64,000 nucleotides of DNA from Streptococcus cristatus AS 1.3089 (lineage in GTDB: Bacteria > Bacillota > Bacilli > Lactobacillales > Streptococcaceae), in contig NC_021175.1 of assembly GCF_000385925.1 (NCBI RefSeq), positions 2,024,213 through 2,088,212 on the forward strand, in the 5' to 3' direction. How positions within the stretch are numbered: the stretch's first letter is position 1; each line of letters starts with the position of its first letter. Both the position numbers and the translations under genes were made by a program. A model generated the notes under the pieces. That model made no database searches, was not told where the DNA came from, and was given only the letters and a program-made list of their open reading frames with translations. This document shows positions 28,016 to 36,215 of this stretch, one piece after another.

Positions 28016-28060
28016 TTATTTACTCCATTGGTTAATTCTAAAAATCTCTAAACTTGTCTG
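28016..28060 (-). pseudogene. Remnant of a toxin end (RINQWSK)
   Basis: The bases encoding IFRINQWSK plus stop, as at 25321, directly precede the ATG at 28015. Upstream sequence similarity is soon lost. Only about 15 codons remain. Confidence 0.45.
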
Positions 28061-28143
28061 ATTTTTCAGCCTGATAGAACATCTTTATTGGAATTTAAAA
28101 TCATATCAAAGAAGACTTCTCAAAAGATTTTTTATCAAACTTT

Positions 28144-28266
28144 TTAAATTCTGGCTAGTACCTGCTGTAAGGTCTCTGGCGAAATTGGTTCCACAAGAAC
28201 ATATTTGGCATCCAACATATAGCTGCCCTCGATCAACGACTCTAAGAACTGACAATAGGGAATTTT
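28144..28266 (-). pseudogene. 3' fragment of a second DUF4299 gene
   Basis: 41 codons reading KIPYCQFLESLIEGSYMLDA and KYVLVEPISPETLQQVLARI, matching the end of the 25684-26568 protein (YRQYLESLTEGIYMLDAKYV...). No start or upstream part remains. Shows that a DUF4299 unit was once also upstream of the 27-kb gene. Confidence 0.65.
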
Positions 28267-28284
28267 ATTTGTTATTCTGTGATA

Positions 28285-28564
28285 TCATCCCAGAGTGGGG
28301 AAGAATATTAAGATTCCCAACCATTGGAAATAGGGTAGTTGTTTCTTGAAATAGTATGTTCCAATAACTCTATATTCTTTTGCTTCTTTAAAAGTAAGTA
28401 TACTCACAAATCCTCCCTTTCCCAGCTCTATCCCTAGTTAGATATACCTCATATTTTTCGGCTTCGTTATTGAACTCAATTCGTATTTCCCATTCTTTTA
28501 ACTTTTGTTTGCTAAAAATAGGAAATTTTAAAGACTCGTAATATAAATTAGTAATTATTGGCAT
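28285..28564 (-). pseudogene. Small immunity-like gene with one-base insertion
   Basis: From the ATG at 28562-28564 it reads MPIITNLYYESLKFPIFSKQ to TRDRAGKG, then must shift frame at AAAGGGAGG (about 28412) to continue GFVSILTFKEAKEYRVIGTY and end FPTLG. Removing one G restores a ~92-residue protein. It follows a short tail ending NNQWETWK, the same toxin-then-immunity order seen elsewhere. No family recognised. Confidence 0.5.
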
Positions 28565-28579
28565 TAATTCAAAATTTTG

Positions 28580-28627
28580 TTATTTCCAAGTTTCCCATTG
28601 ATTATTTCCTTCAATAATCTTATTTAT
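28580..28627 (-). pseudogene. Remnant of a toxin end (QWETWK)
   Basis: Fifteen codons INKIIEGNNQWETWK plus stop, 15 bp before the ATG of the broken gene at 28285-28564. Reminiscent of RINQWSK ends but different. Weak evidence alone; position supports it. Confidence 0.3.
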
Positions 28628-28689
28628 TCTCTACTCCGAGGATACTTGAAAATGGATTTGCATTCATCCTATTTAACTAAACTTTCTTT

Positions 28690-29166
28690 TTAATCATCAA
28701 GAATTGAAAAATTATATTTATTTTTATAACGCTGATTGAACCGAGCAACTACTTTCATAGGTTCTTTTTTTGTCAATCCATTATTAAAAGTAATACTTTT
28801 CGTTAACTGTTCCCGAAATTTTTGAACTCCAGATACTATTTCATTTGCTATTTTTAGAGTATCAATTTTAAAGGTAGCAATACTTTTATCTTCCATAAAG
28901 AGTATAGAGTCGAAAAATAATATTGAAATGTACAAATCTGTAGCTGAGCTCTTTGTCAATTTCATTAAAGTGTTCTCTAATATTTCTTGGATATTTTTTA
29001 TATCACTTTGTTTATAAAAATATTCAAACAGTACCTGATTAATATCTGTAGGAAAAACATCTGGAACAAAAGTTGAAGGTTCAATTCGATACTTTTGCCT
29101 TCCGCGTAAAATATCTTCAACATTTTCAACTTTTATAGCTTCTAAAAATTTTTTTCTAAAATTCAT
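28690..29166 (-). CDS. Putative immunity protein, family not recognised
   Basis: 158 residues from the ATG at 29164-29166 (MNFRKKFLEAIKVENVEDIL); GAAAGGAG lies a few bases upstream. Mostly helical with a hydrophobic stretch (DLYISILFFDSILF) too short and interrupted for a sure membrane span. It follows the toxin tail at 29183-29404 by 16 bp, so it is the presumed cognate immunity protein. Confidence 0.6.
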   Translation of the reverse strand: MNFRKKFLEAIKVENVEDILRGRQKYRIEPSTFVPDVFPTDINQVLFEYFYKQSDIKNIQEILENTLMKLTKSSATDLYISILFFDSILFMEDKSIATFKIDTLKIANEIVSGVQKFREQLTKSITFNNGLTKKEPMKVVARFNQRYKNKYNFSILDD

Positions 29167-29182
29167 TGGTTCTCCTTTCAAT

Positions 29183-29404
29183 TTATTTTATTCCTATTCT
29201 ACTAACTCTTGTCCTATCTAATGGGACAGTATTTAAAATTGCTTCAGGAACTCCACCTGAAGTTTCTCCCTCAGGTATCCACAATGAATTTGCTCCTGTC
29301 TCATTCCCACTAGGGAGTCTTAAATTTAAATCACTCAAATCTTCTATATCAATTCTAACTAAACCACCTCCATATTTAAAATAACCTTTAGGAAACCCTA
29401 ATCT
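29183..29404 (-). pseudogene. Polymorphic-toxin C-terminal domain remnant
   Basis: 74 open codons with no start, just after a stop: RLGFPKGYFKYGGGLVRIDI, EDLSDLNLRLPSGNETGANS, LWIPEGETSGGVPEAILN, ending TRVSRIGIK. Glycine-rich loops and the GGVPEAI pattern look like the catalytic end of a secreted enzyme toxin. Cut at its upstream end next to an ISL3 transposase fragment. Confidence 0.55.
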
Positions 29405-29408
29405 TTAA

Positions 29409-29530
29409 TGTCCTCACTGTCAAGGACAAATGGCTAAATATGACTTCCAGAAAGAGCCCAAAATCCTTTATCTAGAGTGCGCGGGATACAAAACGCTGAT
29501 TCGCTTAAAGAAACGTCGTTTCCGATGTAG
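29409..29530 (+). mobile_element. Fragment of an ISL3-family transposase gene
   Basis: The plus strand reads CPHCQGQMAKYDFQKEPKIL and YLECAGYKTLIRLKKRRFRC, the N-terminal zinc-finger region of ISL3-type transposases. Both ends are missing. It sits at the cut end of the toxin remnant at 29183-29404, so it may mark where the toxin gene was lost. Confidence 0.75.
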
Positions 29531-29562
29531 AGTCCTTAGAGATTATCACTTAATGTAAAAAC

Positions 29563-29602
29563 AGGAACTTGCTTACAACTAAAAGTAAATAAACAAGTTC
29601 CT
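29563..29602 (-). terminator. Terminator of the 29609-30031 gene
   Basis: AGGAACTTG (29563-29571) pairs with CAAGTTCCT (29594-29602); leftward GTTTTTAC follows. Six bases past the stop codon. Confidence 0.75.
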
Positions 29603-29608
29603 TACAAG

Positions 29609-30031
29609 CTATTTTAATGGCGATACATAATCATCTGGAAGTTTCCCCATTGATTCTAACCATTGCTGTTCGGCTTGGGGAATAAGTATTTCAAGTTCTT
29701 TCTTACTAAAAAGCAACTGATTTTTACGGTTGGAAATCAGCACAATTGGTTTTTCTCTAGCTCTATTTTTTCTTATTTCATTCTTTTCTTCTTCCGTTAG
29801 AGGCCAGCAATCGTGCTTAACCTTGCAAGATATTTCAAGTAGAGTCCGTTCTCCACTCTCTAGTAAGGTAAATAATTCTTGTGGTAATTCATAGACAACT
29901 AACCAAGAAGCTACGGTTCCCTCTTCTAAAACCAAATAATACTTGTCTTCATCTCTCCATATATGCTGACCGTAACCTTTTACTTCTTCGAACTGGATAA
30001 CATCTTCCCATTGTAGCTTTGTTGGTTTCAT
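29609..30031 (-). CDS. Putative immunity protein, family not recognised
   Basis: 140 residues from the ATG at 30029-30031 (MKPTKLQWEDVIQFEEVKGY), which has AGGAGA in position; the longer reading lacks one. The middle has YELPQELFTLLESGERTLLE followed by CWPLTEEEKNEIR, a layout similar to the xPxSKEL...TGxW domains of other island proteins. Soluble. Confidence 0.6.
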   Translation of the reverse strand: MKPTKLQWEDVIQFEEVKGYGQHIWRDEDKYYLVLEEGTVASWLVVYELPQELFTLLESGERTLLEISCKVKHDCWPLTEEEKNEIRKNRAREKPIVLISNRKNQLLFSKKELEILIPQAEQQWLESMGKLPDDYVSPLK

Positions 30032-30218
30032 TTGTATTCTCCTAGTGCAAGTTCTACTCTCAACATAAAACATCATAAATCAGGCTTCTATTTCTCTTCC
30101 TCAATAGGCTACGCCATCTTTTATCCATTTTTTAGTTTCTAAATCCAAATTAAAATAGAAATCTGTTCGACTTTTCCGACACATCAAAAGGTACTAATCG
30201 GAAATTTTACCTTTGCTT

Positions 30219-30227
30219 ATTATAACA
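30219..30227 (-). promoter_or_regulatory. Leftward extended -10 promoter (TGTTATAAT)
   Basis: 84 bp beyond the end of DUF6572-like copy 5 and upstream of the 29609-30031 gene. One-base variant of the recurring promoter. Confidence 0.4.
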
Positions 30228-30310
30228 TATTGGGACTTAGGTGGTGCTGAAAAAACAAAGTGCTCTAAAAAAGAGAAGATGATTATTTCCTCTATATTTC
30301 GCTAGTCTTT

Positions 30311-30969
30311 TCACTCCGGCAATTCTATCTTCAAACTCATATCCGTATTCTGCAATGTCTTCTGAGCAGCTGCTAGAAAGGCTAATCCGTTGTCAGAAGG
30401 GGAGTATTGAAAGGTGATATTGATGACTTTTTTATCAAAGTTATCTCCATATCGCTCTACATACTGCTTGCTTTCGAGGAAGTAAATATAATTGTTAATT
30501 TTTTCCTGCAGAATTTCCAGATGGACTGCCTCTATTTCTTCCTGCCAGTCAACTGGATCCACTAGAAGAAGCTCCAAATGATTATCAACTGTACCAATAG
30601 CGTCAAGTTCAGTTGGCTTGAGTTCTGAAGAGATGGCTTGAGTGGCGAGTTGTCTAAATTCTTCAGGAGAAAATATTTTTTATTATCAGATAAATCATTA
30701 AAAATTAAATCGGGATTATTTCGTATAAAAATTTTGTCCGACTCTTCTTGTGTAAATTGCTTTTTAGATTTCCAAAAACCATACTGCGCATAATTCATCA
30801 ACTCTTTGCCAGTATGTTCTCCCGACATGTAACTATCTGCAGCTTCTTTGGGAATTTCTCTAATCACTTCTGGGCAAGTAATATTAAAAGTTGGATAACG
30901 CAAGAAATACTTATCACCATCTTGACAAATTTCCAACATGTCTTTTTGACTCACATAAATAGTTTCCAT
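30311..30969 (-). pseudogene. Frameshifted immunity gene with DUF6572-like module (copy 5)
   Basis: The ATG at 30967-30969 begins METIYVSQKDMLEICQDGDK, nearly the same as the intact 219-residue protein at 37620-38279. After NDLSDN a one-base change in the run AATAAAAAATATTTTC (about 30683) throws it out of frame. The right frame resumes as FSPEEFRQLATQAISSELKP and runs through the module to MSLKIELPE. Otherwise complete, so the inactivation is recent, or reversible by slippage, or a base-calling error. Confidence 0.75.
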
Positions 30970-31048
30970 TCTCATCTCCTTTGCCATTTACCAAATGTCT
31001 ATATTTATTCCCTATTTTGGGGCTGTTCTTATGATGTCATCCACTTTA

Positions 31049-31477
31049 CTATAAAGGCCAGTGCCCTGTTTCAGCATAAATCATGACTTCATATGCTCCC
31101 CTAGAAGATTGAAATGCTTTATCCATTAGTTCCTTAGTAATGGGGTAGCATACTTCTGGGCCCATAGCTCCTCCAACTTCTTTAAAGAAGCTAATTTCGT
31201 AATAACCATCTGTTTCATATACAACAAATCCATCGCCTCTATGTACAATCGTATTGGAATGATTATAATCATCTAACTCATCTGCCTTTGGCCAACGATT
31301 ATGTTCACAATAAAACATTACTTCTAAAGCATCTTTTTCTGATTTTGAAACACGATCGGCTAATTTTTGGCTAATGGGAAAGTTAAGCACTTCTTTCCCT
31401 CTACTCCACAGGATCTCATAATCATTATTGTTTTTTAATATCGTACAATTTTTGTATTGCTGAATTTCTGTTGTCAT
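31049..31477 (-). CDS. Putative immunity protein made of two tandem small domains
   Basis: 142 residues. The same ~70-residue domain occurs twice: NNDYEILWSRGKE...FPISQKLADRVSKSEKDALE...NRWP and DGYYEISFFKEVG...YPITKELMDKAFQSSRGAYE...GHWPL. A single copy is the N-terminal domain of the protein at 23814-24458. AGGTG is five bases before the ATG. No DUF6572-like module. Soluble. Confidence 0.65.
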   Translation of the reverse strand: MTTEIQQYKNCTILKNNNDYEILWSRGKEVLNFPISQKLADRVSKSEKDALEVMFYCEHNRWPKADELDDYNHSNTIVHRGDGFVVYETDGYYEISFFKEVGGAMGPEVCYPITKELMDKAFQSSRGAYEVMIYAETGHWPL

Positions 31478-31524
31478 ACAAACACCTATTCAAATACCTT
31501 TATTATTAGTTAAATTAAAATACT

Positions 31525-32271
31525 CTAAACTTCTGCCCTTTCAGCAACCAAATCATAAGGAAAATACGGAATCTCTTCCAATTCCTTGTAATTCAAACCT
31601 TTAATTTTGCAAATAGCCCCTGATTCAAAAGACCAATAACCTACATGATTTTTGACATTCTGCTTATGCAAATCATACCATCCTGCATCTCTACTCCCTT
31701 GATACCATTTCTTAGTCAAATATTCTTGCAACCGTTTAAGTGCCTGTTCAGAATTCTCTTCTTCAATAATTTTCCTAGTAAAGCCATAGGGTCTTGGAAA
31801 ATTATAATTAATCCGAATCTTCCAAGCTGGATGACGATATTGAATCAGGTAGTCAATCAAATAATCCTCTGGATCATCTTTTTTTACCAAATCTACCAGC
31901 TGTTCAAAAATCTCCTCATCAATCTCTAACAGAATACCAATAGAAAGCGCCCATACCATTTGTTCATATCCCCATCCCTTATGCCATACTGGAACTAAAC
32001 AAGCCACAAATGAGATGTATTCCTCTTTAAAAACTAACAAAGAAGCCCCACTAGAATAAGTTGCAAATAAAATATCTCTCTGATAAGACAATATAGTCGC
32101 TAAAGTTGAATGATACACTTCTATTGTTGGCTTCTTATAGTTTTCGATTCCATTATCTAAATCAATTTGAAGTTTTATTAATTTCTCTTGAAAATACTGC
32201 AATGCCTCTTTATTTGACATTAGGCCATCTTTATAATCCTTTTTTGTACTTAAAGTATCTCGTATTGCCAT
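31525..32271 (-). CDS. PoNi-type immunity protein (copy 1)
   Basis: 248 residues matching the PoNe-immunity family (DUF1910/DUF1911): WALSIGILLEIDEEIFEQLV, then DYLIDYLIQ, and the C-terminal YWSFESGAICKIKGLNYKEL...PYFPYDL. PoNi proteins neutralise PoNe DNase toxins delivered by secretion systems. No PoNe gene is in the window. A second, diverged copy is at 35423-36157. Confidence 0.85.
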   Translation of the reverse strand: MAIRDTLSTKKDYKDGLMSNKEALQYFQEKLIKLQIDLDNGIENYKKPTIEVYHSTLATILSYQRDILFATYSSGASLLVFKEEYISFVACLVPVWHKGWGYEQMVWALSIGILLEIDEEIFEQLVDLVKKDDPEDYLIDYLIQYRHPAWKIRINYNFPRPYGFTRKIIEEENSEQALKRLQEYLTKKWYQGSRDAGWYDLHKQNVKNHVGYWSFESGAICKIKGLNYKELEEIPYFPYDLVAERAEV

Positions 32272-32313
32272 TTTATATCTCCTTTAATAAGGCCAAACAA
32301 CCTTTATTTCACT

Positions 32314-32790
32314 TTACACCTCTTCAGTTGGAAGATGGTCTAGATTGATTGGTTTAGGATTTAAACGTTTCAATACTAATTCATAGAAAAAATTATTATT
32401 TAGCCTATTCGGTGAACTTAAAGTAAAGTTATTCATAATTAATAACGGAATAAATTCCGAACCAATTGTATTATAACCCGTCAAATACTCTAATCCATAA
32501 TTTAAGTTTTTCGGATTCTCAGTGCCAACTTTCCAGTAGGCTCCTTTGGCTTGTAAACGGAAAACCTCACCAAGATAAACCCAGCTATTAAAGAAATCAT
32601 CAATATTTTCAGGATCATTTTTGACATCATTCTCTCGAACGAATTGCGCCAAATCTTTCAAGCTCTCTAAGCTCATATCCAGATGATAACCTTGTTTACT
32701 AGCTTTTTTCTTTATTACATCCAAGGTGTCATCAATATAAAACATAAATTCCTCAAAATTTTTCTGTATTTTTTCTTTATCTAATGTCAT
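32314..32790 (-). CDS. Putative immunity protein, family not recognised
   Basis: 158 residues, helical, starting MTLDKEKIQKNFEEFMFYID. Contains LESLKDLAQFVREN and YLGEVFRLQAKGAYWKVG. No export signal. It lies 42 bp upstream of the PoNi gene and is read the same way, so it is probably in its operon. Confidence 0.6.
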   Translation of the reverse strand: MTLDKEKIQKNFEEFMFYIDDTLDVIKKKASKQGYHLDMSLESLKDLAQFVRENDVKNDPENIDDFFNSWVYLGEVFRLQAKGAYWKVGTENPKNLNYGLEYLTGYNTIGSEFIPLLIMNNFTLSSPNRLNNNFFYELVLKRLNPKPINLDHLPTEEV

Positions 32791-32909
32791 GTAAAATCTC
32801 TCAATTATTCCAGCATTTAGCTTGCTATTCTCTCAAAACACTTTTCTACTTTAGCTGACAAATTCTCTTACTCTACATCATAAAGGCTTAGACGAGATAC
32901 AAATGACAC

Positions 32910-33257
32910 TCAATTAACAATTTCTTCGATTGTTGTTTGTCTATCTCTCACCAAATCATAAAATCCTACATGAACGCCTTCCTCATATAGCCAGCATAAG
33001 TCTGTACCGCATGGTGCTCCAAAAATTTCCAGCATAACAGGAGCAATTTTTACAATGCTATTTGCTCCTAAAATTGTGAAATTTTTTGAATTAGCTAGGT
33101 AAGCTTCATTATCTTCGATTGATAACAGTGTCCAGCCATTTAATTGTGGAATAGCAGATTCCTCGCGATAGGAATAGCGAATAGCTTTTCCATCAAGAAT
33201 ATTGTTTGAAACAACGAAACCACCAAAATCATTGTTATTAATTTCTACCATCTTCAT
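32910..33257 (-). CDS. Imm33/DUF2185-like immunity protein (copy 2)
   Basis: 115 residues, differing at only a few positions from the protein at 18937-19284 (for example GAPCGTD here, EAPYGTD there). Same GGFVVSNNIL and YLANSKNFTILGANS segments. It is in the 463-bp duplicated block. The ankyrin gene that precedes the first copy is here reduced to its last third. Confidence 0.75.
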   Translation of the reverse strand: MKMVEINNNDFGGFVVSNNILDGKAIRYSYREESAIPQLNGWTLLSIEDNEAYLANSKNFTILGANSIVKIAPVMLEIFGAPCGTDLCWLYEEGVHVGFYDLVRDRQTTIEEIVN

Positions 33258-33435
33258 ACTCCTTTATTATATCAAGCAGACTACTTCTCCAAGAATATTC
33301 TTCCGCATAGTCTAGACACGATTTCCCAGATTTATTTTTTAACTTATAATCCGAACCAGCCTCTAGTAAAAGATTTCGGGATAAAATATTTACAATCTTT
33401 TCTCCAACACTTCTAGTTTTCAACAGGATGACCAT
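33238..33435 (-). pseudogene. Truncated ankyrin gene, 3' part only
   Basis: The last 44 codons (LLLEAGSDYKLKNKSGKSCL ... IIKEYEDGRN) repeat the end of the 19265-19798 gene. Upstream of AGTAAAAG (33365-33372) similarity stops and the frame runs into unrelated sequence that overlaps the end of the Imm47-like gene. It may still be translated but lacks the repeat domain. Confidence 0.7.
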
Positions 33436-34210
33436 AAAAATACTTCATGCCTTCTACCCAAAGTTTTTTGATTAGACGATCAATATAACTAATCATTAAA
33501 TCAATTTCATCTCTTGAAATTACAACATTAGTGTCAACTGGAACTTTTTCGCCCGAATAGATAGACAAAAGTGACGATTGAAGATATAAATGATATTTTT
33601 CTTTCTTTTGAGCAGCGATGTGTAGAGCAGTCATAATTTCTTGTGTAAACAAACCAGGAAAAGCAAGAGAAGTATTATAATAATAACAATCTAAGTTTTT
33701 AGTTTTTACTACATCTATATATAGATTTCCTACTTCCTCTAACGTTGCGTTCTCTGATAAAACCGAGCGATATTCGAGAAAAGAATCCAACGCATCCTGT
33801 ATAGCAATTTCTAAATCATTATCAGAATCTTCCCATTCTTGCCACAGCGTCAAAAGATATGGAATAACTTGATATGACATTGTTTCAACTGCACCAGTAA
33901 CGAATGTAAAAGCTCCAAATTCCGATACAGAATCTAAAAAACGAAAATTATTAACATCTTTTAAATCATCATTTGTACACACTGAGCAAAATAATCTGAT
34001 ACATAAATTTAACACAGCTTCATCTTCTGTTTGATTCATTAAATCAATTAAAAGATTTTTAACGGAAAAATCTCCCTTTTTCATTATTTCAACAATTAAC
34101 AGTATGCACTCACGCTCGTCTTGTACCGAAAGCAAGCTATTCTTTAATTCATCCAAACTTAATTGGCTTACCTCGCCATACCAAATTCCAGGCAGTAATA
34201 CTTCACTCAT
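33413..34210 (-). CDS. Imm47-like immunity protein
   Basis: 265 residues. WYGEVSQLSLDELKNSLLSV at the start, then KKGDFSVKNLLIDLMNQT, LNLCIRLFCSVCTNDDLKDV and YQVIPYLLTLWQEWED resemble the Imm47 family of polymorphic-toxin immunity proteins. Helical, soluble. It starts 11 bp after the stop of a decayed toxin C-terminal domain (34222-34699), which is therefore its likely original partner. Confidence 0.7.
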   Translation of the reverse strand: MSEVLLPGIWYGEVSQLSLDELKNSLLSVQDERECILLIVEIMKKGDFSVKNLLIDLMNQTEDEAVLNLCIRLFCSVCTNDDLKDVNNFRFLDSVSEFGAFTFVTGAVETMSYQVIPYLLTLWQEWEDSDNDLEIAIQDALDSFLEYRSVLSENATLEEVGNLYIDVVKTKNLDCYYYNTSLAFPGLFTQEIMTALHIAAQKKEKYHLYLQSSLLSIYSGEKVPVDTNVVISRDEIDLMISYIDRLIKKLWVEGMKYFYGHPVEN

Positions 34211-34221
34211 CTATCAAGCTC

Positions 34222-34699
34222 CTATCTTAAACCTTGCTGTCTTTGCCATCTCAATACTTCATTTTGGAAATTAGTGACTTCAGTATGATTTGGATTATTT
34301 CCAAATACATATAGTCCACTTCTCTTTGATGTATTTTCAAAACCTTTGGATCCTTTTTACCATAAACATTTTCATGATAAAAACTAGTATCTAATCCTTC
34401 TAATTCTGAATGTCTAATCGTTGTTTCTCCAGTAAATTGAATATTTTCCGGAACATTCTCACCACCAAACGCCAACCCTTGTCTATTGTATCCTTTTGGC
34501 AGTTCACCTTTTCTAAGCATCTGTTGATAATGTGAGCGCGCTTTCTTCAACTCTTCTCCAGCGACAATCCTAGATGCATCAGGATCAGCCTACCATTTCG
34601 GATTATCTACATGACCTTTAACCGCTTCTTTGTAATACGGAACATAGACTTGTTGGCTTTATCACTGTCAATTTGTGCTTTTAAACTAGCATCACTCAT
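34222..34699 (-). pseudogene. Decayed polymorphic-toxin C-terminal region
   Basis: Starting at the ATG at 34697-34699 (MSDASLKAQIDSDKA) the coding sequence must shift frame to continue QQVYVPYYKEAVKGHVDNPK, meets an in-frame TAG, goes on as DASRIVAGEELKKARSHYQQ, QFTGETTIRHSELEGLDTSF and YHENVYGKK, then shifts again (A-run in GGTAAAAAGGATCC, near 34358) into KGFENTSKRSGLYVFGNNPN and ends RWQRQQGLR. Three lesions in ~160 codons. The conserved His/Arg-rich part suggests a nuclease-like toxin; I cannot name the family. Confidence 0.65.
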
Positions 34700-34710
34700 T
34701 TTCTCCCCTT

Positions 34711-35262
34711 CTATTCTGCTTGCTGCTCTCCAGAATTTTGCTGCCTCAAGTCTTGTAAGGATTTATCAACCACCTTCTTAATCGTCTCGTCATCAGCTCC
34801 AGGGATATGGTAATGAGAGTTACTATTATCACTACTGGAGCTTTCCGTTTGAGCACTTTCTTCAATGGCAGTTGACGAATTAGACATAGAAGATGTTGAT
34901 GTGGTAGATGTTCCCTCATTAACCTTGAGTGCATCATTTAGCTCTTTATAATTAATCTTCTGCTGCTCAACAGGTCTATAGAATACTGCAAAGGAGAGAA
35001 GCAAAGCTAAAGTTGCACCGATATCTGCTAATGTCCTTTTATTAGCCTCAGCCGTAGGAATCTTTACTCCTTTTGTACTAAGATCTTTCCATTCAGGATG
35101 CTCTTCTTCTATCGCTTTTTTCTGTTGCCAAAAAGGAACAAGCAGAAAATGATTGACAGGTATGACAGACGCCATGGCTGTTGCTAAAAATGGGATAAAT
35201 CTGGAAGAACTAATTATTAGCATACAATCTAGTATGGCAAATAAAATGAAAAGGAAAATCAC
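34711..35262 (-). CDS. Membrane protein with Ser/Thr-rich tail; start codon apparently lost
   Basis: Three hydrophobic segments (first ~15 residues, ~20-45 and ~80-95), then a Ser/Thr-rich stretch and a helical tail. A perfectly placed ribosome binding site AAGGAG (35284-35289) leads after six bases to ATT (35275-35277) reading (I)RLALVIFLFILFAI, so an ATG was probably mutated to ATT. The GTG at 35260-35262 is the next possible start but is 21 bases from the binding site. A relic with the same NHFLLVP-WQ-KKAIEEEHP segment is at 36216-36343. It precedes the toxin remnant at 34699 by 11 bp. Confidence 0.6.
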   Translation of the reverse strand: MIFLFILFAILDCMLIISSSRFIPFLATAMASVIPVNHFLLVPFWQQKKAIEEEHPEWKDLSTKGVKIPTAEANKRTLADIGATLALLLSFAVFYRPVEQQKINYKELNDALKVNEGTSTTSTSSMSNSSTAIEESAQTESSSSDNSNSHYHIPGADDETIKKVVDKSLQDLRQQNSGEQQAE

Positions 35263-35422
35263 TAAAGCAAGACGAATTCTATACTCCTTTTAACCTGTAA
35301 ATATTTCTCTTGGGACATCTTAAAACCTTCCTTATTTTTAGTTTCATTTGTAATTTTTAATAGAGATAGTCAATATTTCTGTAAATCGTTAATGCTATCA
35401 CTTAATTATCTCTTAGTATACT

Positions 35423-36157
35423 TTAGACTTCTGCACCTTCAGCAACCAAATCATAGGGGAAATACGGGACACCTTCCAATTCTTTGTAATCCAAGCCCTT
35501 GAGTTTGCAGAGAGCACCAGATTCAAAGGACCAGTAACCATAATAATTATCAATATTCTCTTTATGCAGGTCATACCAACCTGTATCCCTATGTCCTGGA
35601 TACCATTTCTTAGTTACATATTCTTTGAGTAGTTTGAGTGCCTGTTCAGCATTCTCTTCTTCAATAATTTTCCGAGTAAAGCCATAAGGTCTTGGGAAAT
35701 TATAGTTTATCCGAATTGTCCACTCTGGATGACGAGACTGGATAAGGTAATCGATTAAATAGTCCTCTGGATCATCTTTCCTTACCAAATCTACCAATTT
35801 ATCAAAAGTAGTTTCATCAATCTCTAACAAAATACCAATGGATAGAGCCCAGAGCATTGCATCATATCCTGAATTACTATACCAAATAGGGAGAAGGCTA
35901 TCGACATATTTAAGGTACTCTTCTTTGAATCTCTCAATAGAATATCCTGCAGTGTAGGTGGCTATCATATTTTTTTCCTGATAATAAGAGATGTCACTTT
36001 GAGTTAGTCTAATAACTTCTTCAATTGGACGTTTATAAGGATTAATCCCTTGCTTAAGTTGGTCTAACTCTTGTAACCATTCCTTAATCATCATTTCATT
36101 AAATGTAATTAGTTCATTAATTTTTTCTTCTATAAATATATTATCTCTTTTCACCAC
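35423..36157 (-). CDS. PoNi-type immunity protein (copy 2)
   Basis: 244 residues, strongly similar to the protein at 31525-32271 from WALSIGILLEIDETTFDKLV to the end (YFPYDLVAEGAEV), less so in the first 90 residues. Starts at one of two adjacent GTG codons after AGGAGG. Same inferred role against PoNe-type DNase toxins; the different N-terminal half could change toxin specificity. Confidence 0.85.
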   Translation of the reverse strand: MVKRDNIFIEEKINELITFNEMMIKEWLQELDQLKQGINPYKRPIEEVIRLTQSDISYYQEKNMIATYTAGYSIERFKEEYLKYVDSLLPIWYSNSGYDAMLWALSIGILLEIDETTFDKLVDLVRKDDPEDYLIDYLIQSRHPEWTIRINYNFPRPYGFTRKIIEEENAEQALKLLKEYVTKKWYPGHRDTGWYDLHKENIDNYYGYWSFESGALCKLKGLDYKELEGVPYFPYDLVAEGAEV

Positions 36158-36215
36158 TTATCCTCCTATGGCCATAAAGCGCCTTCTTATAGGTTAATGA
36201 ATTTTCAGCATATTA

